Origin: Isoetes taiwanensis | Lineage: Eukaryota; Streptophyta; Lycopodiopsida; Isoetales; Isoetaceae | Reading direction: 5' to 3' | DNA length: 64,000 nt | Assembly (NCBI GenBank): GCA_021234155.1 | Contig: JAJEKV010000020.1 | Span: 18,037,018-18,101,017 of the forward strand | Shown here: piece after piece, positions 1 to 12,587 of the stretch | Layout: each line of letters begins with the position of its first letter | How positions within the stretch are numbered: the stretch's first letter is position 1 | Program-made: the position numbers and the translations under genes | Notes under the pieces: model-generated | The model's input: the letters and a program-made list of their open reading frames with translations, nothing else | Database searches by the model: none | What the model was told of the DNA's origin: nothing

Positions 1-90
1 AACAAATTTCGATGCCAGACCAGAGCCTAAATAGAAAAGAACAAAGTCTGCATCCCAGACCAGAGCTTCAAGCCCGGTTCGACGGTGCAA

Positions 91-210
91 AAAACCCTGT
101 TCAGGAAAGCTTGTTCAAGAAAACCATGTTCAAAAAACCCTGTTCAAGAAAGCCATCGTTGTGCAAAGAAAGCCATCGCTGTTCATGCTTGTGCAAGAGA
201 CCCCTGTGCG
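91..210. repeat. Degenerate short tandem repeat
   Basis: About six imperfect units of 14-20 bp built on 'aaaccctgttcaaga' and 'aagccatcgttgtgcaaag'. The short cysteine-rich frame that runs through it is a by-product of the repeat and is not supported as a gene. From 211 to 434 the sequence is AT-rich with A-runs and shows no feature. Confidence 0.5.
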
Positions 211-434
211 GTGGTTGTGGCGGATGCATGAATTGCAGGCCCTGAGGGTCGCGACCAAAAAAAGAACAATCCTACTTTCTAAAATTAACCATTAACAAAA
301 AAAATAAATAAACCAAATCCAAACCACTAAAAAAAGCCTACACCTTTAAAAAAAGACCCCACATGATCTTTTGCGGACCTTAGATAGGGGCTCTCTGTAT
401 AGCATCTAAGTTTCTAATTTATGATCCAAGTTCG

Positions 435-566
435 ATTTTGCACGCCAGTTTGATCTAAATCCTTTGTAGGGGCTCCAGATTTTGTGCAACAGTTTGGTCT
501 AAATCCTTTGTAGGGGCTCCAAATTTTGCGCGCCAATTTGGCCTAAATCCTTTGTAGGCGCTCCAG
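435..566. repeat. 44-bp tandem repeat, three copies
   Basis: Units at 435-478, 479-522 and 523-566 each carry 'ctaaatcctttgtagg' followed by a 'gctcca' tail, with exact 44-bp spacing and a few substitutions between units. No coding potential is apparent. Confidence 0.85.
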
Positions 567-753
567 ATCTGGAGAATTGATGCAACTTGATGCTCATAAG
601 TCTGTAGTATTGCTTTAGAAATTTTCAAATTTGTTTTTGGCATAGTAGCTGTTGTGCAAAAAGCAAAGACCACAACAGTGCAAGAAAGCAAAGACTTTGA
701 GACAAAAACGCTGCGAAATAGTTTCGAGTTTTCCAATCAATCAACAAGGACTA

Positions 754-894
754 CGTTATCTACGCCGGTGGGCTCGTTATGCCCCGTAGGGCCTCGAGGC
801 GGCGCACGAGCGGCGAAGCCGCGAGTGCCGCCGAGGCCAAAGGCGTCGCCGAGAGGCCCTACGAGGGCATAACGAGGCCCCGGCGTAAATAACG
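754..894. repeat. GC-rich foldback (long inverted repeat) element
   Basis: The left arm (from 754, 'cgttatctacgccgg') is the reverse complement of the right arm (ending 894, 'ccggcgtaaataacg'), with small mismatches over about 45 bp. The middle folds again, for example GCGGC-gaa-GCCGC at 810-822. Its GC content is far above the surrounding DNA. It could be a foldback MITE. No target duplication was found and no open frame is convincing. Confidence 0.7.
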
Positions 895-931
895 GGACGT
901 AATAAACTTCTGGCTGAAATTACGTTCGGGA

Positions 932-1015
932 TGCAGCTTGGAGCTCAATGAAACAGATCTGGTGAGTTTTGGGTGCAGATTGGAGCTCAATGAAACAGAT
1001 CTGGTGAGTTTTGGA
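932..1015. repeat. 42-bp tandem duplication
   Basis: 'ttggagctcaatgaaacaga' followed by 'tctggtgagttttgg' occurs twice, 42 bp apart (starting 938 and 980). Downstream, about 1,080-1,215, there is a looser repetition of 'tgcatctattca' and 'gtttctgatgc'. From 1,216 to 2,097 no gene or element can be supported. Confidence 0.75.
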
Positions 1016-2097
1016 TGCATCTTGTGCGAGATATTTTAGCTATAAATCCTTGCCGGATCTTAGGGGAGCCATAGCCGAAGCCATATTCATCTATTTCGAT
1101 GCTCTATTCAGGTTTCTGAAGCCCTATTCACATGTTCTACTGCATCTAATCACATATTCTGCATCTATTCATCTGTTTCTAATGCATCTATTCATTGAAT
1201 CAGTTGTTTCTGATGCCGTTATGGAGATCTAGAGCAGAGCAGAGCATAGTATTCCATGATCACTGGACCCGGGTAAAACACGCAAAAAACTGCGACTTAC
1301 CATTCGGAGAAGCGATGGAGGATTGGAGTAGAGGATCTTGGATGTAGCAAAGATTTTCTGCAGGATCTTGGATGTAGCGGCCAAGTAGGTAGGGGAAGAA
1401 GACGAAAATGGACAAGCAGAGTATAGCGGCGCCGCTCTTGCAAGTGGCGGAAGATTTGCGTGAAATAATTTTAATCAAAATATACAGTAATTTCAGCCAG
1501 ATGTTTATTACTTTTCCAATATCGCCATCGCCATGCTGATTGTGTAGACTACTTCGCCATGCTCATCATGACGATACTATACGTGAATAATTCCTATCCG
1601 AAATACCCAATGATGAAAAATAATTACAATTACATTACATTTCAATACCAAGCCCTAGCCAAATGCACTGCGCCATTCCGTTTCCCTGGAAACGCTAATG
1701 TTCTCTATTGCAATTTTGCAATTCCGGTAGCTATTTCTTTCTATTTTCTATGGGCATCTAACGATGGATGACTGAAGGATATCTTAGATTTAGACACAAG
1801 CTCCAAAATGGATATCACAAATGCTGTCTTATAAAAAAAAAAAAACCTTGGAAGGTTTGCATAAGCTTTTGGTACTAATAATATACATAAAAGATTCCCA
1901 AAATGTTTCAATCCAATATTTCTCTATCCTTTGCATACATGCCTGGATGGAGTACGACGTGCTGGAACATAAGCAGCATTATCATTAACAAGCATTGTTT
2001 TTACAGAAATAAAGTGACAATATGCAATAGAACTTTTAGACGGACTCTTTAAGACTATTTTCTATATCAACGAATATGCTAAGACTAATATGCTAAC

Positions 2098-2301
2098 CTT
2101 GATTTGTTGGCGATTATAGGTGTATGTGGCATGAACAAGTCCATCTGAAGCTTCGATCACGGCTGCATATGAAAACTCCCCTTGCTCTTGTTCCTCCAAT
2201 GTGAATACATCAGTCCAATTGTCACCATCATCTTCTGAGATGGCAACTTTTAATACAGCCCGTGAAATTGTATTGTACAAAAGCAATAATCTACCATGAG
2301 C
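2098..2301 (-). CDS. Exon of a plant sialidase-like (BNR/Asp-box) protein
   Basis: A clean 68-codon exon in phase 0, bounded by an acceptor AG (complement of 2302-2303) and a donor GTTAGC (complement of 2092-2097). Its product contains the Asp-box-like '[11 protein letters not shown]' and then '[20 protein letters not shown]', which I recognise from plant sialidase-superfamily BNR proteins (bacterial-type beta-propeller hydrolase fold, substrate in plants not settled). This is only a C-terminal part of the usual protein of 350-400 residues. No neighbouring exons were identified with confidence, so it may be a gene remnant or one exon of a gene with long introns. 2,302-2,700 shows nothing else recognisable. 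Confidence 0.7.
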
Positions 2302-2699
2302 CTTACAGCATCAAAACCTGCATCCATGGAAATCATCACATAACAAGATGGGCTCATATATGAGCAAAGGAAGACCCCTCTAAAAAGATTAACCACCCCA
2401 GAGTCAAGTTTGTTTTTCTCCAACATTGGGCAAATGTTAATCTCTACATATCAAGAACGTTGGCTTCAAACACCTGCTGCAAACTGTTTATCCAGATGTG
2501 CTAAAGTAAATGCAATATCCCTGTATATCCATCGTAATAATTCTCGGAAGAAGGTGATCCAACTATGCATTATATTTGTAGGCTTAGATGATTATTAGCA
2601 ATGAATTGGTTAATTTCTTTGGACTCTGCTAAAAACATAAAAAGCCTTATGCAATAGGGGTACCTTAGGACATGATCTTGAGAAGTGTCTATTGCAACT

Positions 2700-4131
2700 G
2701 GTGGCATCCGTTAGAGATTCGTGCGCAATTGTCCGGAGCTAGGCATGGAGCAAAAAGCTCTGGTTCTGTCCCTGCTCGCTGAAATGGAGGCGGAAATTCG
2801 CCAGCTACAAGTGCCTTGAAGTAGTAAAAATTCTCTTAAAGGCTCCTTCTCAGGTGCAGATCCAAGAGCATCTAACTCAGCCATTACCCTTGTCATGTAT
2901 TGCTGTGCTAATTTGACAGATGCTAGCTTAATCTGCAGATCATGGACAATCAACTTAGAAACTTCTGTTTGAAAAGATTAGAAGGACCCTCACTCGACAA
3001 GAATTTATTCTTGAACAAAATTCATGCTCATACCTTGCCAATTAATCCAGAGTCTAACATCCAGTATGTTGGGATATTAAATTCCTTGGGGTCCTTAGTA
3101 GAGCATAGACACTTTGTTCTACCCTGCAAAGTGAACAAAAGGAACTGCATGAAACAAAAGATTTCCATTTCTTCATATCAGTATGGCAGTAAGCTAGTGC
3201 ATGGAAATGCTTCAGCAAGGCAGGTGAATAGTTGAGCCATTTAGTTTTTTCTAAACCATGCAGCATAGGAACAAAGCGCATTGTCCTAGCCATACAATTA
3301 CACTGGGTTCTTCAGAATTCTGTCGTATTAGCTGTGCCAATTCATTTTTACGGCAGTATGATGCATATCCCGGTGTTTAAAAACAAAAAGAGAAGTCAAT
3401 TGTATAAGTAATGCCTAAACAAGTGTTCAGATCTTGTTTTGATAACTTACTTTTCTAAGGACGCCAGCATCTTTTTAAAGGCAGTGTCACGTGGAGTGCG
3501 TGGATCATCCTTGAATGAGGTTATCTCTAATTCAATCTTCTTGAGATCTTGATATTCAAATGCAGCTTCTCGTAAGGTATCAGCTTTTGCTTCTGGCCAG
3601 TCAAAATGCTTCAAAACTGCCCGTTCATCAACCTAAACAAAAAGTCAAAGGTTTAATGCCAAACATTTCTCACCAAACAAATTAAAGACCACTCAGATTT
3701 AACTGATGTGCTCAAATGGAAAGGATTTGTACCAAGAAGGAAAGCTCTTCATCCAGCCAATTGACAAATGCCACCACGTCATCAATATTGGTATACACTG
3801 CTGCTCTAACTTCTGTTGCTAAGGAATTGACAAAATCTCCTTGCGTTTCCACATCAGTTTTGATCTATTCAATACACAAAATAAGTACACAGGATGAGAA
3901 TTGGTAATAATACTGTTGAGAGCAGAAAGAGATGCCACTTACTGCTAAAAGATGTGTAGAGCGATTCTCAATTTCACCAATCATGTTATTTCTGGCTTCT
4001 GCTGTATTACCAGTAGATGCAATAGCAGCCTCCTTCTTGGCATCACGTTTCATCAATGATTGGTAAAACTCAACCATTTCTGGTGCCCTCTGCACCTTAC
4101 ACATCTCCATTCCTTCAAATACAATGAATGC
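2700..4131 (-). pseudogene. CHUP1/IPGA1-like actin-organising protein, C-terminal exons, degraded
   Basis: Five minus-strand exons in order: 3943-4131 (RAPEMVEFYQSLMKRD, then MIGEIENRSTHLLA), 3733-3864 (IKTDVETQGDFVNSLATEV...WLDEELSFL), 3451-3632 (VDERAVLKHFDWPEAKADTL...KKMLASLEK), 3034-3123 (VEQSVYALLRT, then EFNIPTYWMLDSGLIGK in another frame) and about 2,700-2932 (IKLASVKLAQQYMTRVMAEL...REFLLLQG). Junctions carry GT/AG signals. The blocks match the conserved C-terminal region of CHUP1, a plant-specific protein of the chloroplast envelope and plasma membrane that drives actin-based chloroplast movement, and of its relatives such as IPGA1. The fourth exon lacks several codons and changes frame inside, and the usual RVHQFAGGFD-type C-terminus is not recognisable after REFLLLQG. 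I therefore call it a pseudogene or a mis-assembled gene. The coiled-coil and proline-rich N-terminal part was not found. Confidence 0.75.
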
Positions 4132-5458
4132 CTATTCTGTACATATACCATTAGTAAGGCTTTGCATTCCACCATTTTAAAGGAGAAACTAATTACCGAA
4201 TTATTCAAGCCTTACTGAATGCTTTGCATCAATGAAAAAGACAAATAGAATTAATAAGAAGCCAATACAACCTACAAATAAGAACTGGGTCACTTTTATC
4301 ACCAGAGTTCTAACACCGCACAATCCAAGGTGTTCTTTGCAATTATTCATATTGCATCTTTTCTGAGTGCTATTTGTAGGCTTATGATGCAGATGAATTG
4401 TTCCTCGTATTCTCAGCTTTAACACGGCATTACCCGCCTGTTCTTTTTCGGGATCTTGACAATTTCATAAGTACATTTAACAAAAATCAAAGTGCATATA
4501 CCTATCTTTGAAGCTCCAAAACCACCTGCGATTCAAGATACACAGAATAAAGGAAACTATAGGCATAAAGCTTGGGCGATGGATTAAACAAATCTATCAA
4601 CCGCGTTATTTTACTATCATTAGCATAGATATTTAGCCTTTTTCCCAAATGGGCACATTCATGGAAGGGGGAGGGACTAAAAATAAGACCTGGGCGATGT
4701 AACAAAATGGGCATTGTTTGCGTTAGTCTGAGCTTAAGAGAGATGGCGACAACAAAGATGGAGAACCTATAAGAACCTATAAGAATTCTTCAAAACCTAT
4801 AGGATCAAGCGCACTCAGGTACGGACTCATAAGGTACAACTTTGTGAGTTGAGCATGACAATGGGGATGCAAGACAGAAGCAAATACCCGCTTCCATGTC
4901 CTTTGCCTGTGCAAGTTTTGAGGCACAATTGAAGTTCATTTGAGCAGAGCGGGCTTCAAATGCCTCCAGTAATGCTTTTCCAGTTGACCAATCTTCTTCT
5001 GTAATGTACATGCTTGTTTTTCATATAACTTCAGGAAGTATAGATCAATGTACTGTCAATGTCTAGGACATCTCCAATATAGATAGCTCCCAATGCTGGC
5101 TTAGATCCCAATTGTATTACTATATCAATGTACTGTCAATATCTAGGACATCTCCAATATAGATAACTCCCAATGCTGGCTTAGATCCCAATTGTGTTAG
5201 CATATCAGCATAGTTGCACTGTCAAGCATTGTCAATGATGTCTCTAATATGGCAAATTCTTAATGCCATGTGATATCGTACAAAGGATCCATATTTTGGG
5301 CATAACATTGTGTTCATGAAGTTCAAAATGCATCAAATGGGACAATGAATAGTGGAAGCAGTCATGATGAACCACTAACAAACCCCTTGAATGCCGCACA
5401 TGAAAGTACTTTGCTGAATTCCTCATTTCTTTTAGCTTTATCTTAGCATCACAGCCTT
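4132..5458. other. Intergenic or intronic stretch with one coding-like fragment
   Basis: Mostly AT-rich DNA. On the minus strand, about 4,880-5,040, two overlapping frames look coding-like: one reads 'YEKQACTLQKKIGQLEK', the other 'ALLEAFEARSAQMNFNCASK'. They meet within a few bases, as a frameshifted coiled-coil exon would. I do not recognise the family. An 80-bp tandem duplication follows at 5,044-5,203. Confidence 0.35.
5044..5203. repeat. 80-bp tandem duplication
   Basis: 'atcaatgtactgtcaat' to 'gatcccaattgt' occurs twice, at 5044-5123 and 5124-5203, with only a handful of differences. It points to a fairly recent duplication by replication slippage or unequal exchange. Confidence 0.85.
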
Positions 5459-5911
5459 TCACACACATAAAATTCCTAAAAAGCTTCTCATATTGGCTGT
5501 CTTAGTTTTTGGTAAGGAACTATTTAATTTGACAGTATACTGAAGCTCCCTTTCTGCCTGATCCCCCAAGTCCCAATAATCAAGACTCCAATCTACGCCT
5601 TTTAGTCTGGGCATTGCAGAATAATTTGCATTGTTCACTGCCAACAAAGCTCTCAATTCTTCCCTTTTGCTTTGAAAGACAATGCTAACTACTTTAACCC
5701 TAGAGTCAGGAAAGGCACAATCTTGGTTGAGAAACTTACCTACATCTTCTATCGATGAGTCTTGTTTTGCTGCTTCAATGTAGAAACAGACTAATGCCGA
5801 ATACACGCGTTTAATGAGATCAATGTCTAAATCATCCAAAACAACAACTGCCAAGGCCTCATTTTCTCGAGCAAGTGCAAGGCGAGAGACCGTTGCAGAT
5901 GCTAGTTTGCG
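5459..5911 (-). CDS. COMM-domain-like protein, exon
   Basis: A minus-strand open stretch from an acceptor AG at 5912-5913. It reads KLASATVSRLALARENEALA, then VVVLDDLDIDLIKRVYSALV, and later 'SKREELRALLAVNN' and 'MPRLKGVDWSLDY'. The last block resembles the start of the COMM domain (proline, then V-x-W-x-L/V-D-Y), and the helices before it resemble the N-terminal alpha domain of COMMD proteins, which form hetero-oligomers in the Commander endosomal recycling complex. The exon probably ends shortly after ERELQYTVKLNSSL; its exact 3' end is unclear. The rest of the COMM domain was not found nearby. Assignment is by motif only. Confidence 0.5.
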   Translation of the reverse strand, partial: RKLASATVSRLALARENEALAVVVLDDLDIDLIKRVYSALVCFYIEAAKQDSSIEDVGKFLNQDCAFPDSRVKVVSIVFQSKREELRALLAVNNANYSAMPRLKGVDWSLDYWDLGDQAERELQYTVKLNSSLPKTKTANMRSFLGILCV

Positions 5912-6862
<951 letters not shown>

Positions 6863-9800
6863 GGATGGTGAAGAACACCTCTGCACAATAAAACACAGAT
6901 TTTAGCCCTGCAATAACACCAGTCATAAAGGAAAATACATAAGGAGAAGCAAAATCTTGTAGAGAAGAAGTCCATGCAATCATACCCCAAGTCAAAAGCA
7001 TGGTTATGACATAGAAGAACATTCTTCTCTTCACGCCTTAACACATCTTGCCATTGAACAAAACTCTATAATCAAAGTCACTGAAAAAGTTTGGGAACAT
7101 GAAAGACAAAAAGTGAAGAAAATATTCAAAATCATCAAAGGACAACTGGAAACTTTCTAAGAGAGCAAAATCGTGGTTTTCTTCCAATTGGAGAATAAGA
7201 ACGATTATACTTTGGTCTTAAAAGATTGATTGATTGTACCGGTTTGCATGGATCAATTATGATCTTTGGGCTCAAATTACTTCAACCTGGGCTGCCATGA
7301 GATTAAGCAGTCTATTATTTCTAACAAAGGGCTCTCCTAGGGCTCAGGGTATAGGTCAGAAAATTACATCCAATAGCACACATCATATATTGTGTTCATA
7401 TATTGTGCTCAACATAAAAACATGATGCCATAATGAAAGTGCCAAGTCTCGGTCCAATAACATTTTTGCCTCGAGAACGCATCTCTAGGTCTTATATCGT
7501 TTCGATTGTGCCATAGCCATAGTAAATTTAAGTAATGCAGAAGGTCCATCTTCGATAAATACATCATGCTTAGACATTTATGGTGGTGGTTTAAGATTTC
7601 AAATATACAAGCTCCTTTTGGCAATAAGTGTTATGTAGTGTGGCAAATTTCAAATAATTGCAACTCCAAAAGCATGTGCCATCTGTGTATGAGCAAATTA
7701 AAGTTTACAGGAAAGGTGGGCAAGGAAACAACTCTGGAACCAAATTATGGTTGCACATGGCAAGAGAGGCAATTTACTGCATCATTTCAAGTCGAAAGTT
7801 TGCGATAATACGGAAGCGTTGTTTTGACTATTTCAACAATACAAAAGCCAGGTTTAAAGGTAATAGCTGCAAGAGAGGCCATGAAATCCTTGATGTTGAC
7901 ATACTCAGCCAGTTGTATACGACTATTAGGTTTATATATAGCCGCCTTTGAGTAAATGGCTTTTCATATCAACATTCATGTTGATAATTTCAGGCTAGTC
8001 TAATAACCATGTGCATTCATTTTCATGCCAAAGGATCTCCATAAATCTGCATCTTTGTGTTGTGCAGCCACATCATATTCGAAAGAGGCAAAACAAGCTT
8101 GCAGCAAATAGCAAGCCACAGTTGTCAGAGTACATGGTCTACATGTTCAGAGAGATGAGAAGCACCTCAACTTTTTCATTCATGGCAGTAAGTGGAGAAC
8201 TGCGATGTTGCTGATGCAAGCTCTTAATCAAATGATCTGTTATTGCTGTACTTTATGCACTTTCTGTTGAACTGAAATTCCAATATTATTATCAATATTC
8301 AACTGTGATATAAGCACTCAACATTTAACAGCTACGAATTGTGCAGTGAGACTGTACTTACAACTAAATATAATTTCGAACAAGCTATACAATGCTAAAT
8401 AGCTTAGAAAAATTGACATGATCTGCCACCTATCACCTGGCTATTGGAAGCAAGGATGCCACGTTTAAAGTTAAACCTTTCTTCAAGGAATAAATCAGGC
8501 AGCATAAATGCTGCTTGAAATAAGATTTAAGTGGTACAATAGAACCAGAGTTAACTTTACTTGGAAGAGATATAAATTGCATGATGCAAATATAACAATA
8601 GCTAAGGAAAGCCCGAAATACAGATTTGATGCCCAAAGAAATGGCCAAGGAATTCTGTCTTTGGAACTAACACTGGAGGAAAACGAGTGCAATACACTGA
8701 GTTACACATACATATTCAAGTTAAACATACTAATGGTTACATACTCACATCAAAATTAGAGCAGGAACGGTAAGTAAAGAATGGGTGACTTTTAATGAGT
8801 GTGTTATTCATCACAAAGAAGAAACGTGGAATATTAACAGTTGACTGATTCCTTTTGTAAATGTGGATGGAGTAAAGTCTACATGCAAGGGCATGAAACG
8901 GTGATGCATGATTCCAAATCGAACTCCAACTGGAACAAAGAGAACAATCCTAAACAACAAGGTTAAACAAGCCTAACCCACTGCAGGCAGCTGCTTACAA
9001 TAATCAGAAGACTGGGCTAATAAGACTAAGAAAAGTATCTTCAGAATCTATAGCGGCAGATACAGTAAAGGCAAGATTATAAATGCAAAATTCACGAGTG
9101 CCAAAGAACCAATCAAATTTATCATAAACTAGAAGAAGCAGACACTTCTGGCATCAAATCAATCGAACTTACCATAACCACTAGAAAAAATAGAGAGCTT
9201 ATCTGGAATGGCCGAGTCTGCATCATTTGGTTAGCAGTGCACAAGGTAGAAAAGAAATGCATGAAGAACCATGGATCCAAGTGCCTTGAAAAATAAGAAT
9301 CGCTTCTCCAACCAAGTAAACAACAATTGGGAAGCACAAACAAAATTTTCAGAATGAAATGATGATGTTGATGCAGACAAACTGGTCCACGACTCTGGTG
9401 CCTCCAAAAATTGGTACTGGATTGCAATGGCTTTTCTAGCATGGACTCTAGGCATGGTAGTAGCTTCTGGCAAAGCAACTGGATCTAAGAAAAAGATCTC
9501 TCACAAAAGTTTATTCCATAATGAACACTGGTATCCAGAGGAAAAGTTCAAACCGCAGGGAAATCAACATGTGGTAGCAAATGAGCCAGAAATAGCACTT
9601 TCTAGAAATTGATTCAATGATTAGGTGGTAGCGTATGATCCAGAAATCGCCGCCCTATTAACAGAGGTCAATGGATGTCGGAAACGGGAGGCAAAATGGG
9701 CAAGGGATCCCCAAAAATGGGCAAGGGATACCAAAAGGAAAAAAAATCGGATATAGCCGCAAGAACAATTGCACCAAAATAACCCTGCTGGAAATAGTCT

Positions 9801-10500
9801 ACTACTGAAGATCATCCGAGGTCTGCACAGGAAGGCCAAAATGTTTGTGCCCAGAAACAAAATCAAGTAAATAGCCGCAGTGCAAAGGCAAAGACAAATA
9901 GCTGCTATCCCCCAGACGGAAAACGGCTGCAACCTGTTAGAGATGGCCCGGTGATTAGAATTGGCCTAAAAGCCTGCAAGAAAACACAAGGCAAGCAGGG
10001 AGATCACAATAAAGGCTTCACCAAAATGCATAAAAAAGGGGTTAGAAATTGAAAATTGAGGATTTTTTTTGCCAAAAAGAAGCTCTGGCGTGGAGCTTCT
10101 GGCTATGGCAGAGTAGGGGATGCTGACAAGAGCTATAGTCGAATAGGCAAGGAGGATGAGGGCGTCGGCCATAGCCATAGCCATAGACAGCGCAATTTGC
10201 AACTAAGAGAAACTAAAACTAAAGGAAGGGGAGGCTTTTTTCTAAAGGGACGATCGATCTCCTTTTTTCTACAAGGGACGATCGATCTCTGAGAGTTTTT
10301 TCCAGGTCCGGCAAATAGGTCGCGACTTTCTCCATCTCCATGCTATTTTTAGCCATTTTTTCTAATTTTCTCTGCCATTGATTCGTAAAAGAGAGGATGT
10401 GAAGGTGCAGAACATGCCACCTCATGTTTTGCTTACTTGGAACTGCTACGTGGATAGCCTAGAATTGCAAGGAGGGTTGCACGCTTGGTTAGGCTGGCGT
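6863..10500. other. AT-rich host DNA without a supported gene
   Basis: Both strands hold only short frames without recognisable domains or paired splice signals. Minus-strand frames at 9,621-9,932 and 9,966-10,202 are hydrophobic but match no family I know. A short direct repeat 'gggacgatcgatctc' occurs at about 10,247 and 10,274. The stretch may be intronic or upstream sequence of the minus-strand genes. Confidence 0.4.
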
Positions 10501-10677
10501 GCTAAAAATGAGTATACCTCTTTTCCTGCTACATCATATAAGATTTCTTCTAAAAAAGGCAAGGGATAGCAGTCTTTGATGGTGGCTTTGTTGAGATCTT
10601 GATAATCAATGCAGATTCTTTTTTTCTACAGGTACAATGCAAGATACCCATTCTGGATTAATGATTTCAATAATAAC
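10501..10677 (-). pseudogene. Element A2: left fragment of the reverse transcriptase region
   Basis: Minus-strand RT coding sequence, from the complement of '...EIINPEWVSC' next to element A to the K-E-V-Y-S-F-L block at about 10,507, where homology stops and host DNA begins. It is continuous with the A2 pol sequence to the right of element A (from 20,751). A2 therefore lost the rest of pol, its 3' noncoding part and its 3' LTR. The last five bases (10,673-10,677, ATAAC) are the target duplication of A. Confidence 0.85.
10673..10677. repeat. Target-site duplication of element A (left), ATAAC
   Basis: Identical to 20,751-20,755 on the other side of the element; five bases is the usual length for gypsy integrases. 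Confidence 0.9.
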
Positions 10678-12587
10678 TATTGACCCCCAACCTGGCTAGA
10701 GAGTCAAACACAAAGGGCCAACTTGCATTTTCACTCAAGTTGGGGTTAGAACCTCCAGATCACTTAAGGTGATCAATCTACACAAAAATTTCTCAAAGAA
10801 AACGCTCAATTACAGAGTTATCATACCTTTCCCAATTCTGGAATATGGGTCTCTTACTCAAATCGATGAGATCTCATAGGTGATTGGTTTCCAAGGTCAA
10901 ATGACCGTGACTTGCTCGAGAAAAGTTGTAGGCAATCAAGGGTGAAAATCTTGACCAAGTCTGAGTTTTAATTTGTAAGATATTCGATCTCAAAGTTGGG
11001 TCAAATTTTGGTCAATGTCAGTCAAAACTACAAACAGAGCTCAGAGTTTTGTAACTTGAGTTGTAGGTTGAATTTTGGAGAAATTCCAAAACTAGGATGC
11101 AATATAGATCACAAAGGTGAGGGGCATGCCATCAAATCATGATTTGGATCACTAAAACTATTTTTTTGGCGCTGTTTTGTGAATATCAGTCTAAACTTGT
11201 ATCAGACAGAATGCAAAAAATGGTAACTTGAGTTTGAAATGGGTTTATGTCGAAATTTTTGTGCACACATGTGCAAATAAGGTGGGAGATGAAGTGCAGA
11301 TGGTCATATGCAGGGACACATGAAGAAATTCTTTACTGTAGAAATGTTTGTGATGCAAAAATACTAAAGGATCATGACAGTCAACTTTTTAAATACTTGG
11401 CAGTCAATTTTCATTGATATGAAGGTAATACAAGGTAAATCAGAATCTCAGGATCATAAATCAATCATCAAGATAGCTCAGAAAGTCAACAAATAGTATC
11501 AGATCAAGAATATCAGTCCAATTTTCTCAAATCGAACTGCGGAACACTTAGATACTTCATGAACGTCTTCAGATCATGCTCAACATGTATCAATGTCGAG
11601 GTTTGATACGTCTGGGCCTTCAAAAATCTTCTGTCATTGTTTCCCAGTATATATGTTTTTGGTTTAACGGTTCCAGCATATTAGGGCTCAAATTTAGGCT
11701 TGATAAGATGCTTAAGGGCGGGAAATACAGAAATAGGTAGGTTTCAGAGCTTAATGATTCCATTCCGGCGTGATTCGAGCAGGTTTCCATAATTAGGGTT
11801 CTTCGAAGGTATTTTTCCAGGAGTTCCGCGATACGATGGCCGTATTTCTTGGGGTATAAACCAAGAATATGCCCAAAGATACCCAAAAAATAATTATGAG
11901 TTTCTACTCATTTGGGTCTATGGTAACCCTAATTTATTGAGGAATATTCTAGATAGGTACCATAAATGGAATATTCCATGGGGAATATTTGAGTGGCATG
12001 GGTACTTAAGGTACAATGGTAAAGAAACAAGGAGGTACAAGAGCTGGTAAAAAAGAATTAGGCTAAGGGTATTTGGCAAAGGTGTAATATGGGAAATGAA
12101 AATAAGGCAAAGAGACATGAAATGGGTAGGACACCTCATGGGGGAAATAAAATGTGTTAAGAAAGGACCTTTGGCATGGAAAAATATGATTTGCAGAAGG
12201 TGAGCAAGGAAGAATATAAGTGTGAAGGAAAATAGCTAGGGGAAATTCAAAAAGGAAGGTGAGAATAAGGTATGGGGGGTAGGCAAAAAAATGGTTAAGG
12301 GATGGAACCAAATACCATGGGATCTTCCAAACTCTAACTTCCAATCTTCAAAAGAACATCTTCCAATCTTTTTTAACCCAGCACCTCTTTTGACTAACTT
12401 TGACCTCAAATAGAATACTTTTCATGGGAGTTGACCTTGAGTATTGGTGTAGATCCTTGAAGATAAATGTTGCTTGACCTTCACATCAATGTTGACTACC
12501 AAGTTCTTTTGATTTGATCTCTCCAAAAAATAGCTTGACCTAAGTATATGATCCAACAATTAGTATGTTGCCCTTTTGGGGGCAACA
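10678..12587 (-). repeat. 3' LTR of element A
   Basis: 1,910 bp. On the minus strand it begins TGTTGCCC at 12,587 and ends at 10,678 with ...CAATA, a one-base change from the canonical CAACA. Compared with the 5' LTR it lacks a 38-bp segment (20,001-20,038 in the 5' copy) and has scattered substitutions, so the insertion is not very recent. The GATCAC...GTGATC palindrome near the 3' end is present (about 10,759-10,775). Confidence 0.92.

Noticed and set aside
12-245. Small cysteine-rich protein
   Set aside because: The frame follows a degenerate tandem repeat; no signal peptide, no conserved cysteine spacing.
9621-10202. Hydrophobic minus-strand frames that might be membrane proteins
   Set aside because: Pyrimidine-rich or AT-rich sequence gives such frames by chance; no family, no splice context.
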